Positions 38,858 through 47,388 of a stretch of DNA of 64,000 nucleotides are shown piece after piece. Source of the stretch: Virgibacillus natechei. GTDB taxonomy: Bacteria > Bacillota > Bacilli > Bacillales > Amphibacillaceae. Position 1 is the first letter of the stretch. Every line of letters begins with the position of its first letter. The position numbers were made by a program, and so were the translations under genes. The stretch covers positions 1,054,001 through 1,118,000 of the forward strand of contig NZ_CP110224.1 of the NCBI RefSeq assembly GCF_026013645.1, in the 5' to 3' direction. The notes under the pieces were generated by a model. It made no database searches, was not told where the DNA came from, and saw nothing but the letters and a program-made list of their open reading frames with translations.

Positions 38858-39253
38858 TTATCGAAATGGGATACTATTTGCTTCAATTATCTCTACCATT
38901 CCATTAAAGCTGTACTTTTTATTAACCACATTGACAGTGAAATCTGCTAGCTCCGTTTGACTGTTCATTGTAAAATCATACCCGTTATAATACAAAAACT
39001 GTGTTAATGACAGAAAAGCTGTACGTTTATTACCATTATGAAAAGCATGGTTTTGGGCAATAGATTCAAAGAGTGCCCCTGCTTTTTCAAACACTGAATG
39101 ATAAGCATCAGAACCAAAAGCGGATTGACTGGGCCGATGCACAGCAGAATCCAACAATTCTGACTACTTTATCCCAATTTGCTCTCCTGGACTAAATCTT
39201 TCAATAACGTATTGGTTAATGGCAGCGACTTCCTTGTATGTTAAGTACCGCAT
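38858..39253 (-). pseudogene. doc: Doc (Fic-fold) toxin interrupted by an in-frame stop
   Basis: The frame starts at an ATG directly after the antitoxin stop (TAAATG) and reads MRYLTYKEVAAINQYVIERF through GEQIGIK, then TAG, then SELLDSAVHRPSQSAFG and on to the Fic motif HAFHNGNKRTAF. Doc kinases phosphorylate EF-Tu. The stop at codon 29 removes the normal product; a shorter product from a TTG after the stop would lack the N-terminal helix. The rest of the frame is intact, so the mutation is recent or a sequencing error. Confidence 0.8.
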
Positions 39254-39505
39254 TTATCTGTCCACCAATTCGTTTATTGTTTTTTCATGTTTATTCGTAT
39301 TACGCTCCAACACATCAAAGAAATCTTCACTTATACCTTCAGGAAGCTCTACCTGTTTACCCTTTTTTAACACAATCTCTCCCTCCTTCACTTCCAATTG
39401 AACGTTGTCTCCATAAGAAATACCTGCCTCTTTTAATAGTTCTTTAGGGAATGTGATTCCATAGCTGTTGCCGATCTTTGTTACTTTTCTTTCATGCTCA
39501 CTCAT
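39254..39505 (-). CDS. AbrB/MazE-type antitoxin
   Basis: An 83-residue protein with an N-terminal SpoVT-AbrB swapped-hairpin domain (RKVTKIGNSYGITFPKELLK, VQLEVKEGEIVLKK) and an acidic C-terminus that would bind the toxin. GAGGTG stands seven bases before the ATG at 39505. The downstream doc frame starts immediately after its stop, a classic antitoxin-toxin operon. Confidence 0.85.
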   Translation of the reverse strand: MSEHERKVTKIGNSYGITFPKELLKEAGISYGDNVQLEVKEGEIVLKKGKQVELPEGISEDFFDVLERNTNKHEKTINELVDR

Positions 39506-39521
39506 TTTATTCACCTCATAT

Positions 39522-39548
39522 TGTTATAACTGTTATAACAATTATAAC
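39522..39548 (-). promoter_or_regulatory. Triple 9-bp repeat, probable antitoxin operator
   Basis: TGTTATAAC, TGTTATAAC and AATTATAAC lie end to end just before the antitoxin gene, suiting autoregulation by a dimeric AbrB-type protein. Confidence 0.55.
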
Positions 39549-39665
39549 ATAATCTGAAAATAACGCAATAATTTTTTAAAAAATTAGACGATACAGAAGA
39601 GTTGATAGGTGGTATAATATTATAAAATATTGCAATTAAACAACAACTCTATAAGGGTGATGGGA

Positions 39666-40148
39666 ATGAATATTGTTATTCGTAAAATGCGAAAGAAAGA
39701 TGTACCGCAAGTGCAGGATGTTGCAAGAACAAGTTGGAATGCCACCTATGAAGGGATAATACCTGCCCCAATTCAGCAAAACTTCTTAAATGCTGCTTAT
39801 AGTGACAAGATGGTGAAAAAGCGTTTAAAGAACACTGTTATTTATGTTGCGGAAGCAGATAGGAAAGTGGTGGGGTTTGCAAATTTTACTCCTGGTTCCA
39901 AAGAAGGAAGCGTTGAGCTTGCTGCACTTTATTTATTTCCAGCATATCAAGGAAAAGGGATAGGTACTGCCCTATTACATGAAAGTATGGATCAATTAGG
40001 TTCACGAGAAGTTCATTTAAGCGTTGAAAAAAACAATGAAATCGGAACAACATTTTATAAAGCAAAAGGATTTGAAGTCGTCTCTGAGTTTGATGATGAT
40101 TTTGATGGTCATGTTTTGCGGACAGTACGCATGGTATTGAGAGTGTAG
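39666..40148 (+). CDS. GNAT-family N-acetyltransferase
   Basis: A 160-residue GNAT. The opening IRKMRKKDVPQVQDVARTSW and the acetyl-CoA motif LFPAYQGKGIGTALLHES (Q/RxxGxG/A) are clear. The substrate is unknown. AAGGGTG precedes. It is the first of four GNATs within 7 kb. Confidence 0.83.
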   Translation: MNIVIRKMRKKDVPQVQDVARTSWNATYEGIIPAPIQQNFLNAAYSDKMVKKRLKNTVIYVAEADRKVVGFANFTPGSKEGSVELAALYLFPAYQGKGIGTALLHESMDQLGSREVHLSVEKNNEIGTTFYKAKGFEVVSEFDDDFDGHVLRTVRMVLRV

Positions 40149-40192
40149 AGATGAATTTTATTAAATGTTGATGGGAGGAGGTTATAAAATCC

Positions 40193-40369
40193 ATGGCGCC
40201 TTTTGCAGTGGTTTTGATTGTTGTTTTGGCTGTTATTGTGGATGTTTTTTGGTTTGATATCGATAGAAAGAGATGGGGCTGGATGAAAAATTGGTCTAAT
40301 TTGAATAAGATTTTGTTTTTCTTAGGGTTTATAGTAGTTTCAGGGGTTATTTATTTGGGTTTGAGTTAG
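40193..40369 (+). CDS. Small membrane protein, 58 residues
   Basis: MAPFAVVLIVVLAVIVDVFW opens a protein with two membrane helices separated by a basic Trp-rich loop (RKRWGWMKNW). GGAGGAGG precedes the ATG with good spacing. No family is recognised. Confidence 0.6.
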   Translation: MAPFAVVLIVVLAVIVDVFWFDIDRKRWGWMKNWSNLNKILFFLGFIVVSGVIYLGLS

Positions 40370-40456
40370 GGGATTCTGTCTTTACCGAAAGCTGAGTAAA
40401 AGGAAGAGGAAGGATTGAATCCTGCGTTGTATATGTCGCCTGAAAGGAGATAAACA

Positions 40457-40963
40457 ATGAAAATTAGAAAAGCTACACAACGTGATGCACCGCATATAGC
40501 AACGGTACATGTAGACAGTTGGCGAACTACATACAAAGGAATTTTGCCATGTGAATTTTTGAAAAAGTTGTCCTATGAACAGCGAACAAAATTATGGGAA
40601 AGTAACGTGACTGAAGAAAATGTGTATGTTGTAGAAAATGAGGATGAAGAGATAGTTGGATTTGCAACTGGTGGTAAAAAGAAAACGGAGAATTATGATC
40701 AATTTCATGGAGAGCTGTATGCTATTTATATTTTAGAGGAATATCAAGGAAAGGGGATTGGGAAAATGTTGATGCAACCAGTGATTAAGGAGCTTGAGCA
40801 ATTTGGTATCAATTCCATAATCGTACTGGTTTTAGAAGATAATCCCTCCAAGTATTTTTACGAAGCATTGGGTGCTAGAGAGATAGATTCATTAGAAATT
40901 ACAATTGCTGGGGTGGAGCTTAATGAATTGGTTTATGGGTGGGATGATTTGAGTGAATTCTAG
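40457..40963 (+). CDS. GNAT-family N-acetyltransferase
   Basis: A 168-residue GNAT: MKIRKATQRDAPHIATVHVD, ILPCEFL, and acetyl-CoA site LEEYQGKGIGKMLMQPV. It resembles the acetyltransferase at 45565 in layout (SWRTTYKG.. versus SYWATYGE..), so the two may be paralogues. The substrate is unknown. Confidence 0.85.
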   Translation: MKIRKATQRDAPHIATVHVDSWRTTYKGILPCEFLKKLSYEQRTKLWESNVTEENVYVVENEDEEIVGFATGGKKKTENYDQFHGELYAIYILEEYQGKGIGKMLMQPVIKELEQFGINSIIVLVLEDNPSKYFYEALGAREIDSLEITIAGVELNELVYGWDDLSEF

Positions 40964-41089
40964 TTAAGGTGCAGAGCAATTTAAAAACGAGGAGGCTTTA
41001 GTTAATAATGTAGATTTGTTTAAAAAATATATTCTATAAGTGAAAGAAAGTGATTGGATTATCGGCTATCGAAGTACAGGGGGGAGTAT

Positions 41090-41512
41090 ATGGAGAAGAT
41101 AGAGTGGTTTGGTGCTGCTGGCCTTTGTAGCAATGATAACGATCAAATTTTGATGATAAAGCAAGGCAGTTTGGATGAAGAGAAACGTTGGTCTATTCCT
41201 TCTGGTGGAAAAGAGGAGAACGAAACATATGAAGACTGCTGTGTCAGGGAATTTAGCGAAGAAACTGGCTATGATATCCATGTAGTTAAACCGCTGTTTT
41301 TAAAAGAAACTAAGGATCAAGGTGTAGATGTAAAAGTGCATTATTTTGAAGTTGAAATTATTGGTGGAACAGAAAGAATACAGGACCCAGACCACCTCAT
41401 TTATGCTATTGAGTGGAAGTCAGCTGATGAGATCAGGTATATAAATCTCTCTTTTCCTGAGGACAGAGATTTGTTCTTAACGTTTATAAAAGAAAATGCA
41501 GATGATCTGTGA
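41090..41512 (+). CDS. Nudix hydrolase
   Basis: A 140-residue protein with the Nudix box GGKEENETYEDCCVREFSEE followed by TGY, which matches GX5EX7REUXEEXGU. Family members hydrolyse nucleoside diphosphate-linked compounds; the substrate is unknown. The ATG at 41090 follows GGGGGGAG. It is followed 11 bp later by an ASCH gene, probably in one operon. Confidence 0.87.
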   Translation: MEKIEWFGAAGLCSNDNDQILMIKQGSLDEEKRWSIPSGGKEENETYEDCCVREFSEETGYDIHVVKPLFLKETKDQGVDVKVHYFEVEIIGGTERIQDPDHLIYAIEWKSADEIRYINLSFPEDRDLFLTFIKENADDL

Positions 41513-41523
41513 GGTGATCGTAA

Positions 41524-41877
41524 ATGTTACATAAAATGGGGTTATATAATGGGCCATTTCAATCAATTAAGTCTGGAAGAAAAACAGTCGAGGTCAGATT
41601 GAATGATGAGAAAAGAAGGAAGTTAACACGCGGGGATGTTATTGTGTTTACAAGAATTCCTGAGAGAGATGAGGTTTTAACAGTAGAGGTATTGGCACTA
41701 AGGAAATATGATACTTTTAGGCAAATGTATGAGGAAATTCCTGCTGAGGATATGGATGAAGAAGGGCGGTCGATAGATGAGATGGTGAAGAATACATTTA
41801 AGATATATACTCCTGATCAGGAAAAAGAGTGGGGCACTTTGGCAATTACGATAAAGGTTCAAGGGGGTGATTTTTAG
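41524..41877 (+). CDS. ASCH-domain protein
   Basis: A 117-residue protein with the ASCH fold: GPFQSIKSGRKTVEVRLNDE, LTRGDVIVFTR and VEVLALRKYDTFRQMYEEI. ASCH domains resemble PUA domains and bind RNA or act as amidohydrolases on modified nucleosides. GAGGTGATCGTAA precedes. Its neighbour is the Nudix gene. Confidence 0.82.
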   Translation: MLHKMGLYNGPFQSIKSGRKTVEVRLNDEKRRKLTRGDVIVFTRIPERDEVLTVEVLALRKYDTFRQMYEEIPAEDMDEEGRSIDEMVKNTFKIYTPDQEKEWGTLAITIKVQGGDF

Positions 41878-42028
41878 CATGGATATTAATGGCTATTTAT
41901 ACGCAGCAAATATGACGAATTTACTAACGACGAACTCAAGATTGTAATATGAGCTGATAGTACATAAAAAGATAAATTTGTTAAGGAGATACAGATAGCA
42001 ACTTTCTGTAAAGGAAGGAGAACTTCAA

Positions 42029-42277
42029 ATGAATATAATACCACTTATCATATTTATTTTCCCCATAGGGTCCATTATATTAGGGGCCATTGGATATTTT
42101 ATCTTCAAGAATATTTATATGACACCATTGATAGTAGCATTTATTTCTATTATTTTGACCTTTACGACATTTAATTCGTCGTTTTGGTTTTGGGTATTTA
42201 TTTATACATTTCTTGCGTTTGTATCAGGGTTTATTGCTAAGGTGCTATTTTCAAAGAGAATGTATGAAGGAGATTGA
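42029..42277 (+). CDS. DUF2651-like small membrane protein
   Basis: An 82-residue protein with three membrane helices (IIFIFPIGSIILGAIGYFIF; TTFNSSFWFWVFIYTFLAF). The FNSSFWFWVFIYT block is typical for DUF2651 of Bacillus. Function is unknown. AAGGAAGGAG precedes the ATG. Its end overlaps the ribosome site of the next GNAT. Confidence 0.7.
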   Translation: MNIIPLIIFIFPIGSIILGAIGYFIFKNIYMTPLIVAFISIILTFTTFNSSFWFWVFIYTFLAFVSGFIAKVLFSKRMYEGD

Positions 42278-42282
42278 ATCCA

Positions 42283-42786
42283 ATGGAAAACTCACCTGTT
42301 TTAAGCACCGAAAGATTAAACTTAAGAAAAATGAATAAAAATGATGTACAACATTTAATGGAAATATTTTCAGATCCGGTAGCTATGAAGTATTATCCCT
42401 CCACCAAAGATGAGCAGGAGACGAAGAAATGGATTAACTGGACGTTACGTAATTATACGGGTTATGGCGCTGGCCTCTGGATCGTTGAAGAAAAAGATAC
42501 AGGCAAGTTTCTCGGGCAATGTGGGATTGTTTTACAAAAAGTTGACGGTGTAGTCGAAATGGAGATTGGATACTTGTTTGCTAGACGTGTATGGGGAAAC
42601 GGATATGCCACCGAGGCTGCATTAGCTTGTAAAAAATATGGATTTGAAGAACTGGGATTGACAAGGATGGTTTCATTAATCGATGTAAATAATGAACCAT
42701 CGATAAGAGTAGCGGAACGGATTGGGATGAAATGGGAAAAGCATATTAATAAATGGGATAAGGAGATAGCTGTTTATTCAGTGTGA
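42283..42786 (+). CDS. GNAT acetyltransferase, RimJ/RimL type
   Basis: A 167-residue acetyltransferase: LSTERLNLRKMNKNDVQHLM, EIGYLFARRVWGNGYATEAA (acetyl-CoA site) and NEPSIRVAERIGMKWE match ribosomal-protein-alanine-type GNATs. The target is unknown. GAAGGAG lies within the end of the previous gene, so both are likely co-expressed. Confidence 0.85.
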   Translation: MENSPVLSTERLNLRKMNKNDVQHLMEIFSDPVAMKYYPSTKDEQETKKWINWTLRNYTGYGAGLWIVEEKDTGKFLGQCGIVLQKVDGVVEMEIGYLFARRVWGNGYATEAALACKKYGFEELGLTRMVSLIDVNNEPSIRVAERIGMKWEKHINKWDKEIAVYSV

Positions 42787-42927
42787 GAGGAATATTAGAA
42801 ATGAGAGTTAAAATACTGGAATCATATGCGGGTGCAACTTTCTGCAGTTCTTTTGGATGTGATGGCATTAATTGAGTATGAAGAAAACGATTCTAGTTAG
42901 TTCAATATGACAGAAAGGTTGAAAAGA

Positions 42928-43860
42928 ATGGAAGGAAAAACTATATTTCAGAGATTCGGTTTTTATACGGAAGAGGAGCCGACTAGTATTTACCCTTTTT
43001 CACCTGTATACCGGATTACGCATGAAAAAGATGATGTAATTGTTAAGAAAACACAGCGTCCTATTGAGCGAGCGCACCGTTTGATTGAATATACAACCTA
43101 TTTAAGAGATAATGGAATCCAAGTAGTTACACCTGTGAAATTGAATAGGCATAACCCCCAAACCATTGATGGAGAAATATACGTAGTTTATCCTTATATT
43201 GAAGGAACTACATATGCAGGGAAGGCTAGCGAAATTTATGAAGCTGGCAAGTTTCTCGGGAGAATTCACAGTCTTTCACCCGACGAAAATGTGTACCAAT
43301 TGGAAGCATATAATGTCTATGACTTTACCATTGAAGAAGTGGAAGAAAGCATACAAAACATAGAAAAAAATGCATCCAAGCATGATTTTGAAATGGATAG
43401 TATCCAGCTCAAAGAGAAGTTAATCCAAATCGTATCCCAGCAGGAAGAATTGCAAAATAGCGGCTTGCTAAATATCGAAACACCCCATGATTTTAAGGCG
43501 AATAATTTAATTTACACACCAGAACCTTATTTGATAGATCCGGATAATGCTGCATGGATCCCGCGGATTTTTGATCTAGCATTGACCTTGCTTTTGTTTC
43601 ATAATGAGTTGTCGTCTGCGCCTGATAATATATTTACCCCTGAGCAATGGCAGTTATTCCTGAAGGGCTACAAAGAGTCCGTTCATCTGACTGATTTAGA
43701 ACGTTCGTACTGGGAAAAGGCAATAGAGCATGTCTTTTTAGATGAAGTGATGTGGTTGTTGGATGAAGCTGAAGAGGACTGGGCGGATTCGTCACAGCGG
43801 ATGTTATTTGAGAGTCTAATCCGGGTCTTGCTTGATGCTTCAGATTATATGCTGGAATAA
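42928..43860 (+). CDS. Aminoglycoside phosphotransferase/choline-kinase-fold protein
   Basis: A 310-residue kinase-fold protein. VYRITHEKDDVIVKKTQRP carries the ATP-binding Lys; TPHDFKANNLIY is a variant of the catalytic HGDxxxxN loop, and LIDPDNAAWIPRIFDLAL holds the metal-binding Asp. His-Asp in place of HGD is slightly unusual. Substrate unknown: relatives phosphorylate small molecules or confer antibiotic resistance. The ATG at 42928 follows AAAGG. Confidence 0.75.
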   Translation: MEGKTIFQRFGFYTEEEPTSIYPFSPVYRITHEKDDVIVKKTQRPIERAHRLIEYTTYLRDNGIQVVTPVKLNRHNPQTIDGEIYVVYPYIEGTTYAGKASEIYEAGKFLGRIHSLSPDENVYQLEAYNVYDFTIEEVEESIQNIEKNASKHDFEMDSIQLKEKLIQIVSQQEELQNSGLLNIETPHDFKANNLIYTPEPYLIDPDNAAWIPRIFDLALTLLLFHNELSSAPDNIFTPEQWQLFLKGYKESVHLTDLERSYWEKAIEHVFLDEVMWLLDEAEEDWADSSQRMLFESLIRVLLDASDYMLE

Positions 43861-43895
43861 AATAAACCGCTAACTTAACCTAGGGGGCATCTGAA

Positions 43896-44062
43896 ATGGA
43901 ATTAATTTTATTTGGATTGGCAGCGTTTCTAGTGGTTTTCTGTCCATTATTGCTATTTTTAGAGGAGTGTTACAAAGATTCAAAGAACCTGAAGAGCTGC
44001 TAAAGAAACGAATAGAAGACTTGGAAAGCAGAGTGAGTGAGCTGGAGAACGGGAGGAAATAG
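43896..44062 (+). pseudogene. Small membrane protein gene with a one-base frameshift
   Basis: The ATG frame, preceded by TAGGGGG, gives MELILFGLAAFLVVF; from the TTTT run near 43930 the next frame continues LSIIAIFRGVLQRFKEPEEL and a coiled-coil tail ending LENGRK. Total length is 167 nt, one short of a multiple of three, so one T is apparently missing. It would encode a 55-residue single-pass protein. Confidence 0.6.
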
Positions 44063-44121
44063 TAAATCATGTTCTGAAAAATTGTCTGTAGCATGCTGAA
44101 AGTAACGAAGGGGGATTTCAT

Positions 44122-44418
44122 ATGCCAACTTGCCAGAATTGCGACCATGAATGGAGTTGGAAACAAACATGTAAAAAATATTTCACATTAGATACTGGAA
44201 TGACCTGTCCGTATTGCGGGGAGAAGCAATATGTTACTTCGCGTACAAGAAAAAAATCCAATATGTTACTCTTTATACCACCTGCCTTAATGCTTCTTAA
44301 TATCTTTTTTGGTCCTTCACTTGTTGTTTTATTTATGTTGTTAGGCTCTTTTCCGTTAATGGTTGGGCTTTATCCCTTTTTGATCGAACTAACCAGTAAA
44401 GAAGAACTTCCTTGGTAG
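44122..44418 (+). CDS. CxxC-20-CxxC zinc-ribbon membrane protein (TIGR04104-like)
   Basis: A 98-residue protein: CQNC near the N-terminus and CPYC about 20 residues later form a zinc ribbon, followed by two membrane helices. AAGGGGG precedes. Function is unknown. Confidence 0.78.
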   Translation: MPTCQNCDHEWSWKQTCKKYFTLDTGMTCPYCGEKQYVTSRTRKKSNMLLFIPPALMLLNIFFGPSLVVLFMLLGSFPLMVGLYPFLIELTSKEELPW

Positions 44419-44486
44419 GACTTATGTAGCTAGAGGAGGTACGTTGAATATCCAAAGAGAATACCCCAATTTGTGGAGGGAAAACC

Positions 44487-44792
44487 ATGTTAAGAGTCCC
44501 ACTGGAATTATTACGCATTGTTTTTATATTTTTACTATTAGGCGGTCTGTTATGGGTTCTAATTGGTAATATCTATCAATTTGATGGGGTAGAAAATTAT
44601 CAATGGCTTCCGGGTATTGGCATTTACATAGCGCTTTTCGTTTTATATCGTAATAGATTGCAATTTTCTGGATGGTACGTTGGAAAGGGCAGAAGGAAAC
44701 TGTCGGTGAAAATTTCGAGGACGTTAATTGGAGTAGTTATCTTTTTGTTGGTTGTTCCGTTTATTATGCATGCTATTAATCTAAATTTATAG
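44487..44792 (+). CDS. Hypothetical membrane protein, 101 residues
   Basis: Three hydrophobic segments with a basic loop RNRLQFSGWYVGKGRRKL. GTGGAGGG precedes the ATG. A GAGGAGG site and TTG near 44444 head a second, overlapping frame whose meaning is unclear. No family is recognised. Confidence 0.65.
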   Translation: MLRVPLELLRIVFIFLLLGGLLWVLIGNIYQFDGVENYQWLPGIGIYIALFVLYRNRLQFSGWYVGKGRRKLSVKISRTLIGVVIFLLVVPFIMHAINLNL

Positions 44793-44811
44793 ATGGAGAG
44801 GGGAGAACTTG

Positions 44812-45285
44812 ATGTCAAGTAAAGCAAGGAAACGAATTGAAAATGAAGAATTTGAGAAGGCGCAGGAAATTTTACTACAATTATTAAATGAAAATCCGGA
44901 TGAGGCAGAAGCTAATCACCTCTTTGCTGAAACATTTGATGCACAAGGTTTTGAAAGAGAAGCAATCCCATATTATGAAAATGCGCTCGCCAATAATATT
45001 GAAGGAGAACTTCGCGAAGCAGTATTTATACAACTGGGGAGCAGCTATAGATGTATTGGCGAATACGAGAAGGCAAAGGAAATATTATTAAAAGGATTAG
45101 AAGAGTTCCCTGATAATTTAGCTTTGAAAGCCTTTTTAGCAATGGCACTTTATAATCTGAGTGAGGAGGAAGATGCTGTAACGATGCTTTTACAAATGAT
45201 AGCAGAATCGTCGGATGACCCCTGGTTGAAAAAATACCAAAGAGCCATAAAATTCTATGCAGTGAATTTGAATGAAACATGGTAG
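44812..45285 (+). CDS. Tetratricopeptide-repeat protein
   Basis: A 157-residue soluble all-helical protein with about three TPR units (FEKAQEILLQLLNENPDEAE, EAIPYYENALAN, EYEKAKEILLKGLEEFPDNL). TPRs mediate protein contacts; the partner is unknown. GGGGAGAACTTG precedes the ATG. Confidence 0.8.
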   Translation: MSSKARKRIENEEFEKAQEILLQLLNENPDEAEANHLFAETFDAQGFEREAIPYYENALANNIEGELREAVFIQLGSSYRCIGEYEKAKEILLKGLEEFPDNLALKAFLAMALYNLSEEEDAVTMLLQMIAESSDDPWLKKYQRAIKFYAVNLNETW

Positions 45286-45413
45286 ATACAGAATGCATCC
45301 AGTGGATTCGTGAATTGAGATTTAGTTGCATTAATTCTTGTTGTTTAAAAACCTCTATTTAATGGAAATATAGACATATGCAAGTACAATCCAGTGAAAT
45401 GGAGGAGACAGCG

Positions 45414-45518
45414 ATGGGACGATTGCTAAGAAGAATTATAAGATATGGACCACTTATATATCCTTTTGTAAGGAAGTTTTTAAATAAGAGAAAACAGAAG
45501 AAGGATGATAATCGATAG
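45414..45518 (+). CDS. Small basic protein, 34 residues
   Basis: MGRLLRRIIRYGPLIYPFVR and a Lys-rich tail. GGAGGAGACAGCG precedes the ATG with ideal spacing. Similar short Arg/Lys-rich proteins are common in Bacillaceae; no function is known. It could also be an amphipathic membrane-active peptide. Confidence 0.5.
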   Translation: MGRLLRRIIRYGPLIYPFVRKFLNKRKQKKDDNR

Positions 45519-45564
45519 TATATAAAAGAGGTTAGAATCAAGAGAATATAAGGAGTGACTTCAT

Positions 45565-46071
45565 ATGATAACCATTCAAAAAGCAACACCGGAACATGCG
45601 GATGGAATTGCAAAAGTTTGTATTGATAGTTATTGGGCTACATACGGTGAACTGCTTTCAAGTGAATACATAAATAGGATGATAAAAGAATTTTATACTC
45701 GTGAAAGAATAATAAAAGAAGTTACAACAACGAGCAAAGGTTGGAATGGATGGTTTGTTGCTGTTGATGATGAGGAAGTTGTTGGTGCTGGTGCGGGCGG
45801 GATGATCAGCGAAAATCACGGGGAATTATTTGTATTGTATTTGGATCCCGAGCGCAAAGGTGAAGGATTAGGAACGAAGCTTCTTGACGCTGTTACGAAT
45901 GAACTGAAAGAATATGGTGCCAAAGAACAATGGGTAAGTGTTACAAAATGGAATAATAAAGGGATTCCATTTTATGAAGCAAAAGGGTTTATTTATATAC
46001 ATGAGCAGGACGAGTACGGAATTATTGAAGGAGAAGATTATCAGGCGTTGAGGTATCATAGGGTGCTTTAA
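45565..46071 (+). CDS. GNAT-family N-acetyltransferase
   Basis: A 168-residue GNAT: MITIQKATPEHADGIAKVCI, acetyl-CoA site LDPERKGEGLGTKLLDAV and WNNKGIPFYEAKGF. It parallels the GNAT at 40457. The substrate is unknown. AAGGAGTGACTTCAT precedes. Confidence 0.86.
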   Translation: MITIQKATPEHADGIAKVCIDSYWATYGELLSSEYINRMIKEFYTRERIIKEVTTTSKGWNGWFVAVDDEEVVGAGAGGMISENHGELFVLYLDPERKGEGLGTKLLDAVTNELKEYGAKEQWVSVTKWNNKGIPFYEAKGFIYIHEQDEYGIIEGEDYQALRYHRVL

Positions 46072-46351
46072 GGAGGCATGTTCTGAGGAAAGAAAAAGGA
46101 AGAATGTATTTAGAGCGTTGCTGATGACCAAAAAATATGATTCGACAAAAACCGGGAAGTGACAGGCACCTACCTACCTGTTTCAATTTTAAAGTTAATG
46201 TAAGAAATAGAGACTTATATTGCGTAAATGGAATTGTAAGGCTATTTATATTCTCAAATGACTGAATAATCGATTTTAGTTAAATAGTAATGTTTGGTAT
46301 TATTTTAATATTAGTTTAAAGAGAGTACAAAAAGTTTAGGGGGAAATCGTA

Positions 46352-47188
46352 ATGAAAACAAGTAAATGGAGACTACAGGTAATTATATTTTTAGCACTTG
46401 CGCTTATGTTTGTTTTGGCAGCTTGTGGAACGGATGGTAATGGTAATGGTAATGGTGACGGTGATAATGCAGAAGGAAGCGATGATGAAGGCGGTGATGT
46501 GGAAGAGAGCGAATTGGAAGATACATATACGGTTGTATCCGATAATTCCTTTGTGCCTTTTGAATTTATGGAAGACGGAGAACTTGTAGGGTTTGATATT
46601 GACCTGATCAATGCCGTTGCAGATGAGGCTGGTTTTGAAATAGATATGGAAACAACCAACTTTGACGGTATTATTCCTGGATTACAGACAGGACAATTTG
46701 ATATTGCTATTGCGGGGATCGGTATAACGGAAGAAAGAAAAGAAGTAATCGATTATAGTGATCCATACTTCGAATCCGGCCTGGCAATCGGAGTGCCTGC
46801 AGACAATGAAGATATCGAAGGAATTGAAGACTTGGAAGGAAAGGAAATTGCGACTCGTCTAGGTTCAACAAGCGCAACTTATATAGAAGAGAACATTGAC
46901 GGAGCAGAGGGTAATGAATTTGAACAGTTGGACCAAGCGTACTTGTCAGTAGAAAATGGTAGTACAGATGCTGTTTTGTATGATGACCCGAACGTCCGGT
47001 ACTATATTCAAACCGCAGGAGATGACTTAAAAGTAGTTGGTGATCTGTATCAAGCGGAAGATTATGGTATTGCAATTACCCCAGGTAACGAGGAATTAGT
47101 AGAAGCCATCAACGAATCCTTAGCAACATTACGTGAAAACGGCACATACGAAGAAATCTATGAAGAATGGTTTGGCTCAGCAGAATAA
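46352..47188 (+). CDS. Amino-acid ABC transporter substrate-binding lipoprotein
   Basis: A 278-residue lipoprotein: signal peptide with lipobox VLAAC, then a low-complexity Gly/Asn/Asp linker coded by imperfect GGTAAT repeats, then a type-II binding fold (SBP_bac_3: FVPFEFMEDGELVGFDIDLI, GIIPGLQTGQFDIAIAGIGI, KEIATRLGSTSATYI). It delivers a polar amino acid, likely glutamine-like, to the permease downstream. The very acidic composition suits a halotolerant host. An attenuator-like hairpin separates it from glnP. Confidence 0.92.
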   Translation: MKTSKWRLQVIIFLALALMFVLAACGTDGNGNGNGDGDNAEGSDDEGGDVEESELEDTYTVVSDNSFVPFEFMEDGELVGFDIDLINAVADEAGFEIDMETTNFDGIIPGLQTGQFDIAIAGIGITEERKEVIDYSDPYFESGLAIGVPADNEDIEGIEDLEGKEIATRLGSTSATYIEENIDGAEGNEFEQLDQAYLSVENGSTDAVLYDDPNVRYYIQTAGDDLKVVGDLYQAEDYGIAITPGNEELVEAINESLATLRENGTYEEIYEEWFGSAE

Positions 47189-47250
47189 CTAAGATAGATA
47201 CAGTTATATACAACAACTCAGAGGTATGCTTCAATGAAAATAACGGACAG

Positions 47251-47290
47251 ACTAAGGCTTATCTCCGAATATATAGATAGGCCTTAGTTT
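47251..47290 (+). terminator. Attenuating hairpin between binding protein and permease
   Basis: ACTAAGGCTTATCT pairs with AGATAGGCCTTAGT, then TTTATTTTATT. Partial read-through would give more binding protein than permease. Confidence 0.7.
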
Positions 47291-47388
47291 TATTTTATTG
47301 ATTTATTACCATGCCTTCTTTGTTGGATGAGAAATGCCGAGTTTATCTCATGTGGTGTGCGAATATTTTTAAAGAGAGGTGAAAATTT

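Noticed and set aside
41880..41948. 22-codon frame directly after the ASCH gene
   Set aside because: No separate ribosome site; could be read-through sequence only.
46150..46190. GGGAAGTGACAGGCACC string resembling an insertion-sequence end
   Set aside because: Only one end is visible, with no partner inverted repeat or transposase, so no element can be delimited.
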